Shown here: piece by piece, positions 1 to 7,842 of the stretch
Position numbering within the stretch: position 1 is the stretch's first letter
Layout of the letters: the number at the start of each line of letters is the position of its first letter
Assembly: GCA_021803035.1 (NCBI GenBank)
Contig: JAJZME010000017.1
Coordinates: 1 to 52,670 of the forward strand
Length of the DNA stretch: 52,670 nt
From: Acidobacteriota bacterium
GTDB taxonomy: Bacteria > Acidobacteriota > Terriglobia > Terriglobales > Acidobacteriaceae
Reading direction: 5' to 3'
Program-made: the position numbers and the translations under genes
The notes under the pieces: model-generated
Told to the model about the DNA's origin: nothing
The model's input: the letters and a program-made list of their open reading frames with translations, nothing else
Databases searched by the model: none

Positions 1-316
1 ACCACCACCTTCCTGATAAGGAAAAAGTGTCAGGGATGTGCCCGGTCTAAAATGTCAGCTTTGTCCCCGGCCGTTCACTCACACTACTCAGAGGAGGAAA
101 TTAAGATGCGTTTGCCCTGGGCAGCGAGCGGCTTCTCCGGTCAAAACAGCATCCATTCTGATACACTAGACCTCGGCAACACAGCGCATGGTTGGCATCG
201 ATCCGGCAAGCAGAAAAGGCCCGGAGGCTGCCGTACCCGGCACAACGTAGAAGTGGTAAGCGCCATAAAGCAGCTCATTCTACGCGGCATAGTAACGGGG
301 CGTTTTCATGCGGTCT
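1..316. other. Non-coding stretch before tRNA-Asp with a 25-bp-spaced direct repeat
   Basis: I see no convincing gene here. A short reading frame starts at 105 behind a good ribosome-binding sequence (GAGGAGGAAATTAAG), but it runs straight through the tRNA gene and has no recognisable content, so I do not call it. Two similar 20-bp units, TGTCAGGGATGTGCCCGGTC at 28-47 and TGTCAGCTTTGTCCCCGGCC at 53-72, are spaced 25 bp apart. Repeated TGTCAG units of this kind resemble the multi-repeat ends of IS21-type insertion sequences, so this may be an IS end whose body lies to the left of the window. That reading is inference only. Confidence 0.35.
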
Positions 317-394
317 GGGGACGTAGCTCAGTTTGGTTAGAGCGCTGCCCTGTCACGGCAGAGGTCGCGGGTTCGAGCCCCGTCGTCCCCGCCA
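317..394 (+). tRNA. tRNA-Asp (anticodon GUC)
   Basis: The cloverleaf can be read directly. The acceptor stem GGGGACG (317-323) pairs with CGTCCCC (384-390), followed by the discriminator G and an encoded CCA (392-394). The anticodon stem CTGCC/GGCAG encloses the loop CTGTCAC, giving anticodon GUC for Asp. The T arm contains GGTTCGAGCCC. The length of 78 nt including CCA is normal for tRNA-Asp. A lower-GC TIR gene lies downstream, and tRNA genes are frequent island integration sites, but no integrase is visible in the window. Confidence 0.96.
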
Positions 395-736
395 TTGATT
401 CTAAAAGATTTAGATTCAATTGGCATCCTTTGTGACACCCTTCTAAATCAGACTTTGGGGTAATTGGAGGGTAATCACCCCTCAAAACCAGCCTGTTTTG
501 CCTGCCTTTGTTCTCTCAAACGTCAGAGCGTCGTTTTGATCCGTTCGCAGGATGTGGCGACTGAGCGGAGAGCCTGCCGGTAACCCCCACCAACCCCTTT
601 TTCAGCCAAACGCGGGCGGGGATGCCACCCTGCCACTCTCAGAAGCAATAGGGAATTCGGTCATGCCCCGATAACGCATCATTGTGTGCAACATTCGTAC
701 CTGCTTTTCCACCAGCGCACGGCGTAGCATTGGTGC
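395..736. other. Intergenic stretch between tRNA-Asp and the TIR gene
   Basis: I see no gene. Just after the tRNA, an AT-rich hairpin (TCTAA at 399-403 with TTAGA at 409-413) could help end the tRNA transcript. A second small inverted repeat, GGGGT (457-461) with ACCCC (477-481), lies further on. The base composition drops from here into the TIR gene, which fits a junction with acquired DNA. Confidence 0.4.
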
Positions 737-1669
737 ATGTCAAAGCCACACATTTTTGTGTCGTGCGGTCAGCGTACTGAGGAAGAAAAACGCTTAGGCG
801 ATGCGATATGCACGGTGATACGCGAACATGGCGTGTTTGATTGCTTTTTCGCCGAAGCGCAGCACAATCTAAATGGGCTGCATGAGAACATCCTTGACGC
901 ATTGGCAAAGAGTGACGCTTTCATAACGGTCATGCACCGCCGAGGGAATGTTAGCTATAGTCCAGATAGGCATGAACCGTTGGACCGAGCGTCAGTCTGG
1001 ATCGAGCAAGAAATTGCGATCGCAGCGTATATTCAGCGAACAACAAAGAACGATCTTCTGACGGCTGCATACCTTGAAAAAGGCGTTGGACGCGAAGGCT
1101 TGCGTGAATTGTTGCATTTGAATCCACTGGAATTCACATCGAACGATCAAATCATCATAGACCTGAAGGCAAGGTTAGAGATGTGGCGCAAGGCACTAGA
1201 GAATGACAACTCTGGCGAATTGCAGCTAGAGGTATTCCCTGGACGCGAAGGCCCAACACAAGTCAAGCGTCTTACGCCGATCTTGACGAATAGAGGAAAG
1301 CGAGCAAATGAGTATTCATGCACAATCGAGGTTCCAGAGATTCTATTGAGTTTTGCAGGTTCTACACGTTACATGTTCGAAGTGTCGCGCAAGCAGGAAG
1401 GATTTAAAAGATTTCAAGTAACCGAAAAGACAAAGAGCAATGCACAATTGATGAGAGATGATCCCGTAAAGATGTTGACTCTTGACGTCGCAATCGATCA
1501 TTTGAATGCAGCGCAGCGAGAGCGAGTATTAAAGCAACACGTCCTAGTTTCGGCTGAAATTGAGAATCGAACGTATTCACTGATGAAGAGTTGCGAAGAG
1601 ATTTTCCCTGAAGCAAAGCCATCAATCGAACCTGCATTTGCAGATCGTTCCGCAATGGGCTCTCTGTGA
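737..1669 (+). CDS. TIR-like domain protein, possible NAD-consuming defence effector
   Basis: This 310-residue protein has an N-terminal half (about residues 3-100) that reads as a TIR-like fold: a first strand HIFVSCGQ, helix EEKRLGDAICTVIRE, a central strand AFITVMHR, then SVWIEQEI. In TIR domains the pattern S-x-W-x-x-x-E marks the helix with the catalytic glutamate, and here S86, W88 and E92 fit it, so NADase activity is plausible. The C-terminal part (about 155-310) has no motif I recognise and may be a sensor or oligomerisation region. The gene has visibly lower GC and different codon use from its neighbours and lies 340 bp after tRNA-Asp, suggesting horizontal acquisition. No Thoeris ThsA, STING, CBASS or Argonaute partner is adjacent. 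The ATG at 737 has no clear Shine-Dalgarno sequence, so translation may be leaderless. The fold call is moderately sure and the defence role is inference. Confidence 0.7.
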   Translation: MSKPHIFVSCGQRTEEEKRLGDAICTVIREHGVFDCFFAEAQHNLNGLHENILDALAKSDAFITVMHRRGNVSYSPDRHEPLDRASVWIEQEIAIAAYIQRTTKNDLLTAAYLEKGVGREGLRELLHLNPLEFTSNDQIIIDLKARLEMWRKALENDNSGELQLEVFPGREGPTQVKRLTPILTNRGKRANEYSCTIEVPEILLSFAGSTRYMFEVSRKQEGFKRFQVTEKTKSNAQLMRDDPVKMLTLDVAIDHLNAAQRERVLKQHVLVSAEIENRTYSLMKSCEEIFPEAKPSIEPAFADRSAMGSL

Positions 1670-1773
1670 CCAAAGTCGCTGCCGTTGGAATTGCATTAAC
1701 GGTAGTCTCATAGCATCTGGCTTGCGGGTGCGGAAATTGAACCGCGCCGTGCGCCCGGCCCTGGGAGGCAGGC

Positions 1774-2622
1774 ATGCGAACACTCGCGCAGGCGGTTCCG
1801 GCAAAGGCGTTAAGTCGACCGAAAATGTATCTTCCGCGCGAGCATGGGGCGACGGCCATGCTTCTAACCCCGATTTTCAGCGTCGCCATCCTGGCTCGGG
1901 CCTGGCATTGGAATGAACTTGCAGTTCTTGCAGCGGCGTTCGCTGCGATGTCTGCAAAAGACCCCGCTGTCTTGCTGCTGCGGCAGCAGTTTGTGTGGAA
2001 ACAACGCAGTCCGGAGGCATCCGCTGCCTCTCAATGGCTTTTAGGCTGGAGCGTTGTTCTCATCGCGAGCATGCTCATCCTTTTCGCAACCTGGCCTCTC
2101 AAGGCATTTCTTGCAATGGGCGCGGGCATTGTATTATTTGGCTGCGTTGCGATCATCGTCAATCTAAAGAATCGCCAACGTTCGACACTTTTTCAGGTTG
2201 CAAGTGCTGCGGCGCTGACTTCGACCTCTCTGGCGACATGTATTTCTGCGCTTGGGTCCATCGCGCCCTGGTGCTGGTGGTTTTGGGCTTTGATAGCGCT
2301 GCAGGGAAGCGCCGGAATCCTGGTTGTCCATGCCCGGCTCGACGCCCGGATTGCGCTCCGCAAGGCCAGGCCCGCGAACCAACAATTTCGTCAGGCAGCC
2401 CAGGCCGCGCTGGGATTGCTCTTATGTGCGGCTGTCACAGCAATAATCCTCGGACATGCCTGGATCGCTCTGGCACTGGTGCTCGCCTTCATTGGCTACG
2501 CATATGAACTGGTTCGGCAGAAGGATTCAGCGGCTCTACAGATGCCGCTCAAGGCTGTTGGACAGCAGACGCTCATGCTTTCGACTCTGTATGCCGCTCT
2601 CCTCATAGCAGGTCTTTGGTAA
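1774..2622 (+). CDS. YwiC-like integral membrane protein
   Basis: This 282-residue protein has about eight hydrophobic segments. It begins, after a short basic lead, with the signature YLPREHGATAMLLTPIF at about residues 19-35, which is characteristic of the YwiC-like family (PREHGAW-A-M in relatives). The function of that family is not established; it is a multi-pass inner-membrane protein. The ATG at 1774 is preceded by GGGAGG at a 5-base spacing, which supports this start over the later ATG at 1825. The gene converges on mutS2 with a 90-bp gap containing a weak GC hairpin. Confidence 0.85.
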   Translation: MRTLAQAVPAKALSRPKMYLPREHGATAMLLTPIFSVAILARAWHWNELAVLAAAFAAMSAKDPAVLLLRQQFVWKQRSPEASAASQWLLGWSVVLIASMLILFATWPLKAFLAMGAGIVLFGCVAIIVNLKNRQRSTLFQVASAAALTSTSLATCISALGSIAPWCWWFWALIALQGSAGILVVHARLDARIALRKARPANQQFRQAAQAALGLLLCAAVTAIILGHAWIALALVLAFIGYAYELVRQKDSAALQMPLKAVGQQTLMLSTLYAALLIAGLW

Positions 2623-2675
2623 GAGGAAATTGGTGTCCTCCGTGCCGGGCTCGTCGCGTTTGGTCAACCTGAATG

Positions 2676-2694
2676 GCCGCTGTCATTTTGCGGC
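2676..2694. terminator. Weak bidirectional hairpin between ywiC-like and mutS2
   Basis: GCCGC (2676-2680) and GCGGC (2690-2694) can pair around a nine-base loop between two convergent genes. There is a TTTT run a little downstream at 2704-2707. The stem is short, so this is a tentative terminator. Confidence 0.3.
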
Positions 2695-2712
2695 GGGGCG
2701 GCGATTTTGTAA

Positions 2713-5181
2713 CTATTGTCTGAGTTCCACCAGCGTCGCGCCCATGCCGCCTTCGTTCTGCGGAGCCTCTGCAATGCCCGCCACATGAGGGTGGTTCTTC
2801 AGAAACTCGCGGACGCCGCGGCGAAGGATGCCGGCGCCGTGGCCGTGGATCACCCGCACGCGCGGTAACCCCGCCAGAAAGGCGCGGTCCAGATACTTTT
2901 CCAGCTCCTCGGTGGCTTCGTCCACGGTGCGGCCGATGAGGTTGATCTCCATGCGCATGTCGTCGGTGCTGGCGCTGGTGACTGAAACTTGCACGCCCTT
3001 CTGGCGGCGGGCGGCGGCCAGTGGGTCTGGGCGCTCGGCGAGCGGCGCCGCGGACTTGACGACTTCCGCAATGTCATCGCGCTTAACGCGCATCTTGATG
3101 GGGCCTAAAGCAACTTCGAAGAGATCCTTTTCAACTTCGCGCTGGACGGTTGCGATCTTGCCCATGGACTTGAGGCGCACTTGATCTCCAGCGGTTACAT
3201 GGCGCACGACGTGCGGCTGCGCGTTTTGGTCGCCTTGATCGGCGCCGGTGCGGTGGGCCACGACGGCCTGGTTAAAGCTCTCCTGAAACTCGCGGCGCAG
3301 GCGCTGGATGCGGCGCTCGGCTTCCTTGCTCAACTTCTGCTGCGCGGCGCGGTCTTCAATGGCGCGGACGTTTTCGCGCATCTGGAACTCAAAGTCCTTG
3401 AGCAGCGAGGCAAGCTTCTGTTCAAGCGCGCGCGTACGGGCGCGCGTCTCCTGGTCGCCCTCGCGCTGCAACCGGGCGCGCTCCTGGTTGAGCGCGTATT
3501 GCTGCTCGCGCGCGGTCTTGCGGTCTACTTCAAGCTGTGCCAGCTCCTTGTGCAGCCGGTCGAGGAAGCGCGCAATGTCGGCATGTTGCGAGCCGAGCCG
3601 CTGGCGGGCGGCGGCGATGATGCCTGCGTTGAGGCCGAGGCGCTCCGCAGTCTGGATGCCGGCCGAAGCGCCAGGCACGCCGAGTTGCAGCCGATAGTTG
3701 GGAATCAGGGTGATTTCGTCGACGCCCGCGGCGGCGTTGAGCACGCCGGGTGTGTTGGCGGCGTAAACCTTGAGCGAGGTGTGGTGCGTGGAGATGAGCG
3801 TCCACGTGCCGGCAGCGAGAAAGTGCCCGGCAATGGCGACGGCCAGCGCCGCGCCCTCTTCGGGATCGGTGGACGAGCCCAGCTCGTCGAGCAGGACGAG
3901 GGAACGCGCATCGGCCAGCCTCGCCAGCCGGTCGAGATTGACAATGTGCGCGGAAAAGGTGGAGAGTTCGGCCTCGATGGATTGCTCGTCGCCGATGTCG
4001 GCGAGAAAAGCCGTGAAGACCGGAAAGGCAGCCGCTTCGGCGGGTACGGGCAATCCGGCCTGCGCCATCATGGCCAGCAGCGCCGTGGTCTTGAGCGTAA
4101 CGGTTTTGCCGCCGGTGTTGGGGCCGCTGACGATAAGCTGGCGCGCGGCGGAGGTCAGCTCCAGCGTGAGCGGAACAATGTGGCCGCCGGTCGCGCGCAT
4201 ATGCTTTTCCAGCAGCGGATGGCGGGCGGCCTCAATGAAAAGCCGCTCCTGCCCAATGGCCGGCGCCACACACTGGTAGTCGCGGCCGAAACGGGCGCGT
4301 GCCAGCAGGCTGTCGACAAGTGCGAGAACATGCGCGCCTTCGACGAGGCTTTGCGCGTAGCCGCCCACCTGCCGTGTCAGCGCGATAAAGATGCGGTGAA
4401 CTTCGCCCTGCTCCTCTTCAATGAGGCGCACCAGCTCGTTGTTCTGCTCGATGGTTTCGAGCGGCTCGACGTAGACGGTTTGTCCCGAAGAGCTGGCGCC
4501 GTGAATAACGCCGGAGACGCGGCGCTTGAGCTCGCTGCGCACGGGAATGACGAAGCGCTCACCGCGGATGGTGATGAGGTCGTCTTGCGCGGAGCCTTCA
4601 GCGGAGAGCCTGCGCAGGGCGGCGCGCAGGCTCTCCTGGATGAGGCGCTGCTGGCGCTCCTGTTCGCGGCGGATGCGGTTCAGCTCCGGCGAAGCATCGT
4701 CGGCCAGCGAGCCGTCGGGCAGGATCTTGCGATCGATGGACTCGGCCAGCGGGCGAAGATTCGCGGTTAACGCGGACGAAAGTTCGCTTAGGCCAGGCAA
4801 TTTGCCTGCCAGCCGCGCGGGCGGCTCGCGGAGCAGCGCCTGCCAGGCGGCCATGTCGTTGGCCAGGCGGGCCACAGCCTGCAATTCGGCGGCTTCCAGA
4901 GCCGCGCCTTCGATCCGCGCCTTTGCGGCCAGTTGCGTGGGGTCGAAGAGCCCGCCGAGAGCGATGGACACCTGCTCGTCGAGCAGGAGCCGCACCTCGG
5001 CGGTGAGCTGGTGCTGGCGCGCGATCCAGGGCTCATCCGTAGAAGGGTGAAGAAAAAGGATGGCATCGCGGCCCACGGGCGAAGCCGCAAATCCAGCTAC
5101 CAACTGGAGCAGCGGCCCCCATTCGAGCGCGGCAAAATCGGCGTGCGCCACGGGCGACGGGATGAGATCGAGCAGCGCCAT
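2713..5181 (-). CDS. mutS2: Endonuclease MutS2
   Basis: This protein of about 822 residues is the MutS-family ATPase that lacks the mismatch-recognition domain. In other bacteria it acts on branched DNA intermediates or collided ribosomes. Visible features are the Walker A motif GPNTGGKT (about 353-360), Walker B LVLLDELGSSTDPEEGAA (about 438-455), a long coiled-coil/clamp region (about 510-630) and a C-terminal Smr nuclease domain with INLIGR and the active-site segment VIHGHGAGIL. Length and domain order match canonical MutS2. I start at the ATG at 5181 (MALLDL); a TTG three codons upstream is the alternative, and neither has a strong Shine-Dalgarno sequence. The gene is transcribed alone, leftward, with a repeat-rich non-coding zone behind it. 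Confidence 0.96.
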   Translation of the reverse strand: MALLDLIPSPVAHADFAALEWGPLLQLVAGFAASPVGRDAILFLHPSTDEPWIARQHQLTAEVRLLLDEQVSIALGGLFDPTQLAAKARIEGAALEAAELQAVARLANDMAAWQALLREPPARLAGKLPGLSELSSALTANLRPLAESIDRKILPDGSLADDASPELNRIRREQERQQRLIQESLRAALRRLSAEGSAQDDLITIRGERFVIPVRSELKRRVSGVIHGASSSGQTVYVEPLETIEQNNELVRLIEEEQGEVHRIFIALTRQVGGYAQSLVEGAHVLALVDSLLARARFGRDYQCVAPAIGQERLFIEAARHPLLEKHMRATGGHIVPLTLELTSAARQLIVSGPNTGGKTVTLKTTALLAMMAQAGLPVPAEAAAFPVFTAFLADIGDEQSIEAELSTFSAHIVNLDRLARLADARSLVLLDELGSSTDPEEGAALAVAIAGHFLAAGTWTLISTHHTSLKVYAANTPGVLNAAAGVDEITLIPNYRLQLGVPGASAGIQTAERLGLNAGIIAAARQRLGSQHADIARFLDRLHKELAQLEVDRKTAREQQYALNQERARLQREGDQETRARTRALEQKLASLLKDFEFQMRENVRAIEDRAAQQKLSKEAERRIQRLRREFQESFNQAVVAHRTGADQGDQNAQPHVVRHVTAGDQVRLKSMGKIATVQREVEKDLFEVALGPIKMRVKRDDIAEVVKSAAPLAERPDPLAAARRQKGVQVSVTSASTDDMRMEINLIGRTVDEATEELEKYLDRAFLAGLPRVRVIHGHGAGILRRGVREFLKNHPHVAGIAEAPQNEGGMGATLVELRQ

Positions 5182-5370
5182 TTCCAGCAACTATCTTAAA
5201 GCAGCTCTTTGCCATTAACTTCCAACTGTCAGCTTGCCTGGTGGCCCAACGGGCATCGGGCTTGATCGCCGCAGATTTCGAAGCGCACAGCTTTGAATCT
5301 TGCTCCGGTCAGATCCTGTTCCGGAATCGGAATCCGGATGTCTGGTAGCTGTGTCTGGGGTTGGCAAGAA

Positions 5371-5580
5371 AATACACTGCAAGAAATCTGTGGAAAAGAA
5401 AAATATTTAGAGGGGGGTGGTATGCGCGCCGGATGGCCGGGCCCTGCTCGGGTTGTTCGCCGGGAGGTGTGTGGAAGCGGCCATGTTTAGATGGTACGCG
5501 CCGGAGCGGAAATTGCCTGCAACGGCAAGCAGATGGATTCACAGGGGTTGGGAGGCGCGGGGCTTGACTAGTTTTGGGGT
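5371..5580 (-). repeat. Dispersed bipartite cassette, copy A
   Basis: One of three related elements in the window (others at 7391-7685 and 17035-17450). Read on the minus strand, it has a conserved 5' flank containing TTGCAGGCAATTTCCGCTCC, then a short frame beginning MAASTHLPANNPSRARPSG that stops almost at once, then a conserved 3' flank with CCCCCCTCTAAATATTTTTC and TTTCCACAGATTTCTTGCAG. The core GCAGGTAATTTCC-like motif occurs near both ends in the other copies. The arrangement suggests conserved flanks around a deleted gene body. Confidence 0.7.
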
Positions 5581-5829
5581 GAACCAGCGTGGGTGGCGGG
5601 TTTTCCGGGTTTCCAAGGGTGGAGCGCTGCGGTTGGGCGGGAGAAAAATGGAGCAAGGGTCACACTTGCCGACCAACCTCCCGCGCCACTGTTAGTTCGC
5701 TCATAGGTCCTTATTTTCCATTGCATTGAGGATTCCTGAACACTCGCCGACGCCACCCCGGCACCACACGCCCAGATTCCAGCAACGCCCAGGACTGCGA
5801 CAGGCGCGACCCGGATTGGTTCTTGCACT

Positions 5830-5848
5830 GCGATATTGCTCGCGATAT
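5830..5848 (+). promoter_or_regulatory. Direct repeat GCGATAT x2 upstream of the PIN/RHH operon
   Basis: GCGATAT occurs at 5830-5836 and again at 5842-5848, 12 bp apart start to start, and GATAT/ATATC also forms a loose dyad. It ends eight bases before the GTG start of the toxin. Ribbon-helix-helix antitoxins usually bind such paired sites to autoregulate their operon, so this is a candidate operator. Confidence 0.35.
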
Positions 5849-5856
5849 CATAAAGA

Positions 5857-6285
5857 GTGCGCCTTGTACTCGATACTTCCGTGATTGTGGCCGCGACGCG
5901 GAGTGATGCTGGAGCGTCTCGTCAGCTCTTAATGGCGGCCTTGGAAAGACGATTTGAACTGCTTCTTTCCGTCCCCTTGGCGCTCGAATACGAGGCCGTA
6001 TTGAAGAGACCTGAGCAAACTGCTGTTTCGCGTGCAACGGTTCAGGACATTGATAAATTGCTGGATGCGTTGATCGCGGTATCCAGCCCCGTGCATCGAG
6101 CGTTCTTCTGGCGCCCGCTCCTGCGCGATGCCGATGACGAAATGGTGTTGGAAGCGGCGCTGAGCGGAAATGCAGACCTGCTGGTGACCTTCAACAAGAG
6201 AGATTTCCAGCCTGGCGCGTCCAATCTAGGAATCGCGCTGGCAACGCCGCGAGAAGCCTTAAAGCGGATCAAGGAGGAGAGATGA
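5857..6285 (+). CDS. PIN-domain toxin of a type II toxin-antitoxin system
   Basis: This 142-residue protein starts with the PIN signature LVLDTSVIVAATRS, carrying the first acidic metal ligand (D6). The later acidic residues lie in RDADDEMVLEAALSGNADLLVTFNKRDF (about 91-118), typical of the COG1569-type PIN family. PIN toxins are Mg-dependent ribonucleases that usually cut specific tRNAs or mRNAs; the substrate here is unknown. All expected acidic positions appear present, so it is probably active. The start is GTG at 5857 with a weak ribosome-binding site. The stop overlaps the ATG of the antitoxin by four bases (ATGA), which indicates translational coupling. Confidence 0.88.
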   Translation: MRLVLDTSVIVAATRSDAGASRQLLMAALERRFELLLSVPLALEYEAVLKRPEQTAVSRATVQDIDKLLDALIAVSSPVHRAFFWRPLLRDADDEMVLEAALSGNADLLVTFNKRDFQPGASNLGIALATPREALKRIKEER

Positions 6286-6581
6286 GGAAAAGCAATTTTG
6301 CCCTTAGGCTACAGCCCTCGCTGCTGGATGATGCTCGCAGAACCGCTGAAGAGGAGGGCGTCGCCCTCAATCAACTTATCAATGTGGCAGTGGCGGAAAA
6401 GGTCTCTGCAATTCGTACTGAGGCGTTCTTCCGCGAGCGTGCGCGTCGAGCCAACATCCCGGAAGCAATCGAAATTCTAAGTCGCATGGGAAGGGGAAAT
6501 CCTCCGATGAAAGGGGATGAACTCCCGGGTCCGGAAAAGCTCGATAAGTCCGTCTCTAACCGCAAGAAGCGATCAAGGTGA
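6282..6581 (+). CDS. Ribbon-helix-helix antitoxin paired with the PIN toxin
   Basis: This 99-residue protein has an N-terminal RHH/HicB-like DNA-binding segment FALRLQPSLLDDARRTAEEEGVALNQLINVAVAEK, split here as strand FALRLQ plus two helices (about residues 5-38). A charged, disordered tail (about 60-99) would wrap and block the toxin. The ATG is preceded by a strong AAGGAGGAGAG inside the toxin gene, so the antitoxin can be made in excess. It overlaps the toxin by four bases. The toxin-first order is the reverse of many systems but common for PIN/RHH pairs of this type. Confidence 0.85.
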   Translation: MRKSNFALRLQPSLLDDARRTAEEEGVALNQLINVAVAEKVSAIRTEAFFRERARRANIPEAIEILSRMGRGNPPMKGDELPGPEKLDKSVSNRKKRSR

Positions 6582-6840
6582 AGGGAACCTCGTGCTGCTG
6601 AGGTAATGATCGCCGACCAACCGCTCGGAACTGGTTTAATGCACTACATGAAGTCCAATTACAACGATGCCATGTTGCATCTTCTGGGCGGGGACTCGAG
6701 CTTCACCGAGCCAAGTTCGGTGCCGATTCCTGACGGGCTGAATCAGTTATTGGAGGCAGGATTTGAGGAAAGAAACGGGCAGGTGGCCCGGTCAACAACC
6801 GTGAAGAGCTGTTCATGAGTCTTGAGATACTGTGACCTGT

Positions 6841-6949
6841 GCCCCGTTCATCGCGTTCTTTGCGATGAGCGGGCGGGTGACTTATCTTCGCATTCATTCT
6901 ACGTCAGCCTTTGACTGTGGGTGCCTCATCCATTCCGCACTTCTTGCGG
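6841..6949. repeat. Two REP-like hairpins
   Basis: The first hairpin is CATCGC (6849-6854) with GCGATG (6862-6867), extended by GCCC/GGGC. The second is CCGCA (6935-6939) with TGCGG (6945-6949), extended by CATCC/GGGTGG. Sequences of the form TGCCCC...hairpin...GGGG and CCCATCC...hairpin...GGGTGG recur between genes in acidobacterial genomes. They are non-coding and form the outer part of the repeat that continues to 7149. Confidence 0.5.
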
Positions 6950-7041
6950 CTTGGGTGGAAAAGCACGGTCGTTCGGCGGGTGGCCACGATCTTGATGACG
7001 AGTCCAAACCCGCTGAGGGTGCGGTCTCTCGCTGTTGGGGA

Positions 7042-7149
7042 CCGGGGATCGCCATAGACATCAACTGCTGGGAACAAATCACGACGACCCCGATCCGTCC
7101 TCATAAAACGCGCTGTGCACCAGAATTTGGCGGCCCGGGAGTATGACCG
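7042..7149 (+). repeat. Left arm of a perfect 108-bp inverted repeat
   Basis: The 108 bases at 7042-7149 are the exact reverse complement of the last 108 bases of the window (52563-52670). I compared them base by base and found no mismatch. The right copy is cut by the window edge, so the repeat may be longer there. On this side it may extend left through the hairpins at 6841-6949. It has no coding content I can recognise. Confidence 0.95.
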
Positions 7150-7390
7150 CCAAGTCTGACATTACAGAAGCTTCGCCTAATTTAGGTGTTCCCCATTTGG
7201 GGAGAACGAGATTCTGCCCCTCTCAACCCCGAATAAGTAACGAAGCCGGCGAGCATTGAGCAATCCCCCATTCGCCTTGAAATGCGCGGGCCAACCACTC
7301 CCTCACCGGGCCGCCGGAGCACAGCGGCCAATCCCGAACTTTGCCGCATCTCCCCGTTGAGACAACCGTACAACGCCTCACTCGCAGGCG

Positions 7391-7685
7391 TCCCCGAACT
7401 GGTCAAGTCCCACGAGCCCCAACCTCTGCCAATTCATCACTTTACATTTGCAGGTAATTTCCGTCTCCTCGCGTACCATCAAAACATGGCCGCTTCCACA
7501 CACCTTCCGGCGAAGAATCCATGCAGGACCCGGCCATCCAGCGCGCCTAAATACGCAACGCACCCACCCCCCTCAAAATATTTTTCTTCCCCACAGATTC
7601 CTTGCAGGTAATTTCATTTCCAGCCAAAAACGCGGATCCGCATATCCGCATTTCCCACATTGCGGCACATTTTCCCTTCTTCGCC
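7391..7685 (+). repeat. Dispersed bipartite cassette, copy B
   Basis: This is the best-preserved copy. It has a 5' flank with CGAACTGGTCAAGTCC and TTTGCAGGTAATTTCCG (near 7447-7463), then a frame starting MAASTHLPAKNPCRTRPSSA at 7486. The 3' flank runs CACCCCCCTCAAAATATTTT, CCACAGATTCCTTGCAGG and a tail containing CCCACATTGCGGCA. The motif TTGCAGGTAATTTC therefore stands at both sides of the putative gene start as a direct repeat. The tail to about 7685 matches copy C, showing that the element extends past the second motif. Confidence 0.7.
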
Positions 7686-7842
7686 CGCGTTAGCCGAACA
7701 TCAATCCGCGCATGCGTCCTCCAACGGGTGCAGGCCGCCGGCAACCAGCAGCTAAAAGCTGCGGGCGAAAAGCTGAATGCGGCCTTTCGCATCGGATAAG
7801 GGCACACATTTGCCGCGGACCTCGCTGGCAAACCCGCCACGC

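Larger units (their letters stand above)
5182..5856. other. Intergenic region holding cassette copy A and the toxin-antitoxin promoter
   Basis: There is no gene between mutS2 and the PIN toxin. It contains repeat copy A (separate entry) and, at its right end, a promoter-proximal direct repeat GCGATAT at 5830-5836 and 5842-5848. The short frames in this stretch are low-complexity readings through the repeat. Confidence 0.6.
6582..7842. other. 1.26-kb non-coding, repeat-rich stretch
   Basis: I find no gene I would defend. A 70-codon frame at 6606-6818 starts ATG after GAGGTA but has no recognisable content. The stretch contains a pair of hairpin repeats (6841-6949), one arm of a 108-bp perfect inverted repeat (7042-7149), two small palindromes (CCTAATTTAGG at 7176-7186 and a CCCC-ATTT-GGGG hairpin near 7190-7203) and cassette copy B (7391-7685). 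Confidence 0.6.

Noticed and set aside
105..435. Short ORF with a good ribosome-binding site before tRNA-Asp
   Set aside because: It reads through the whole tRNA gene and has no recognisable protein content.
1404..1889. Leftward frame overlapping the end of the TIR gene
   Set aside because: It crosses into the YwiC-like gene in antisense and has no motif or start context.
3181..4770. 529-codon open frame opposite mutS2
   Set aside because: The composition is that of reverse-frame GC-rich DNA and it lies wholly over the well-supported mutS2 gene.
6606..6818. 70-codon frame after the antitoxin gene
   Set aside because: A weak start context, no family resemblance and its end near hairpin repeats make a real gene unlikely.
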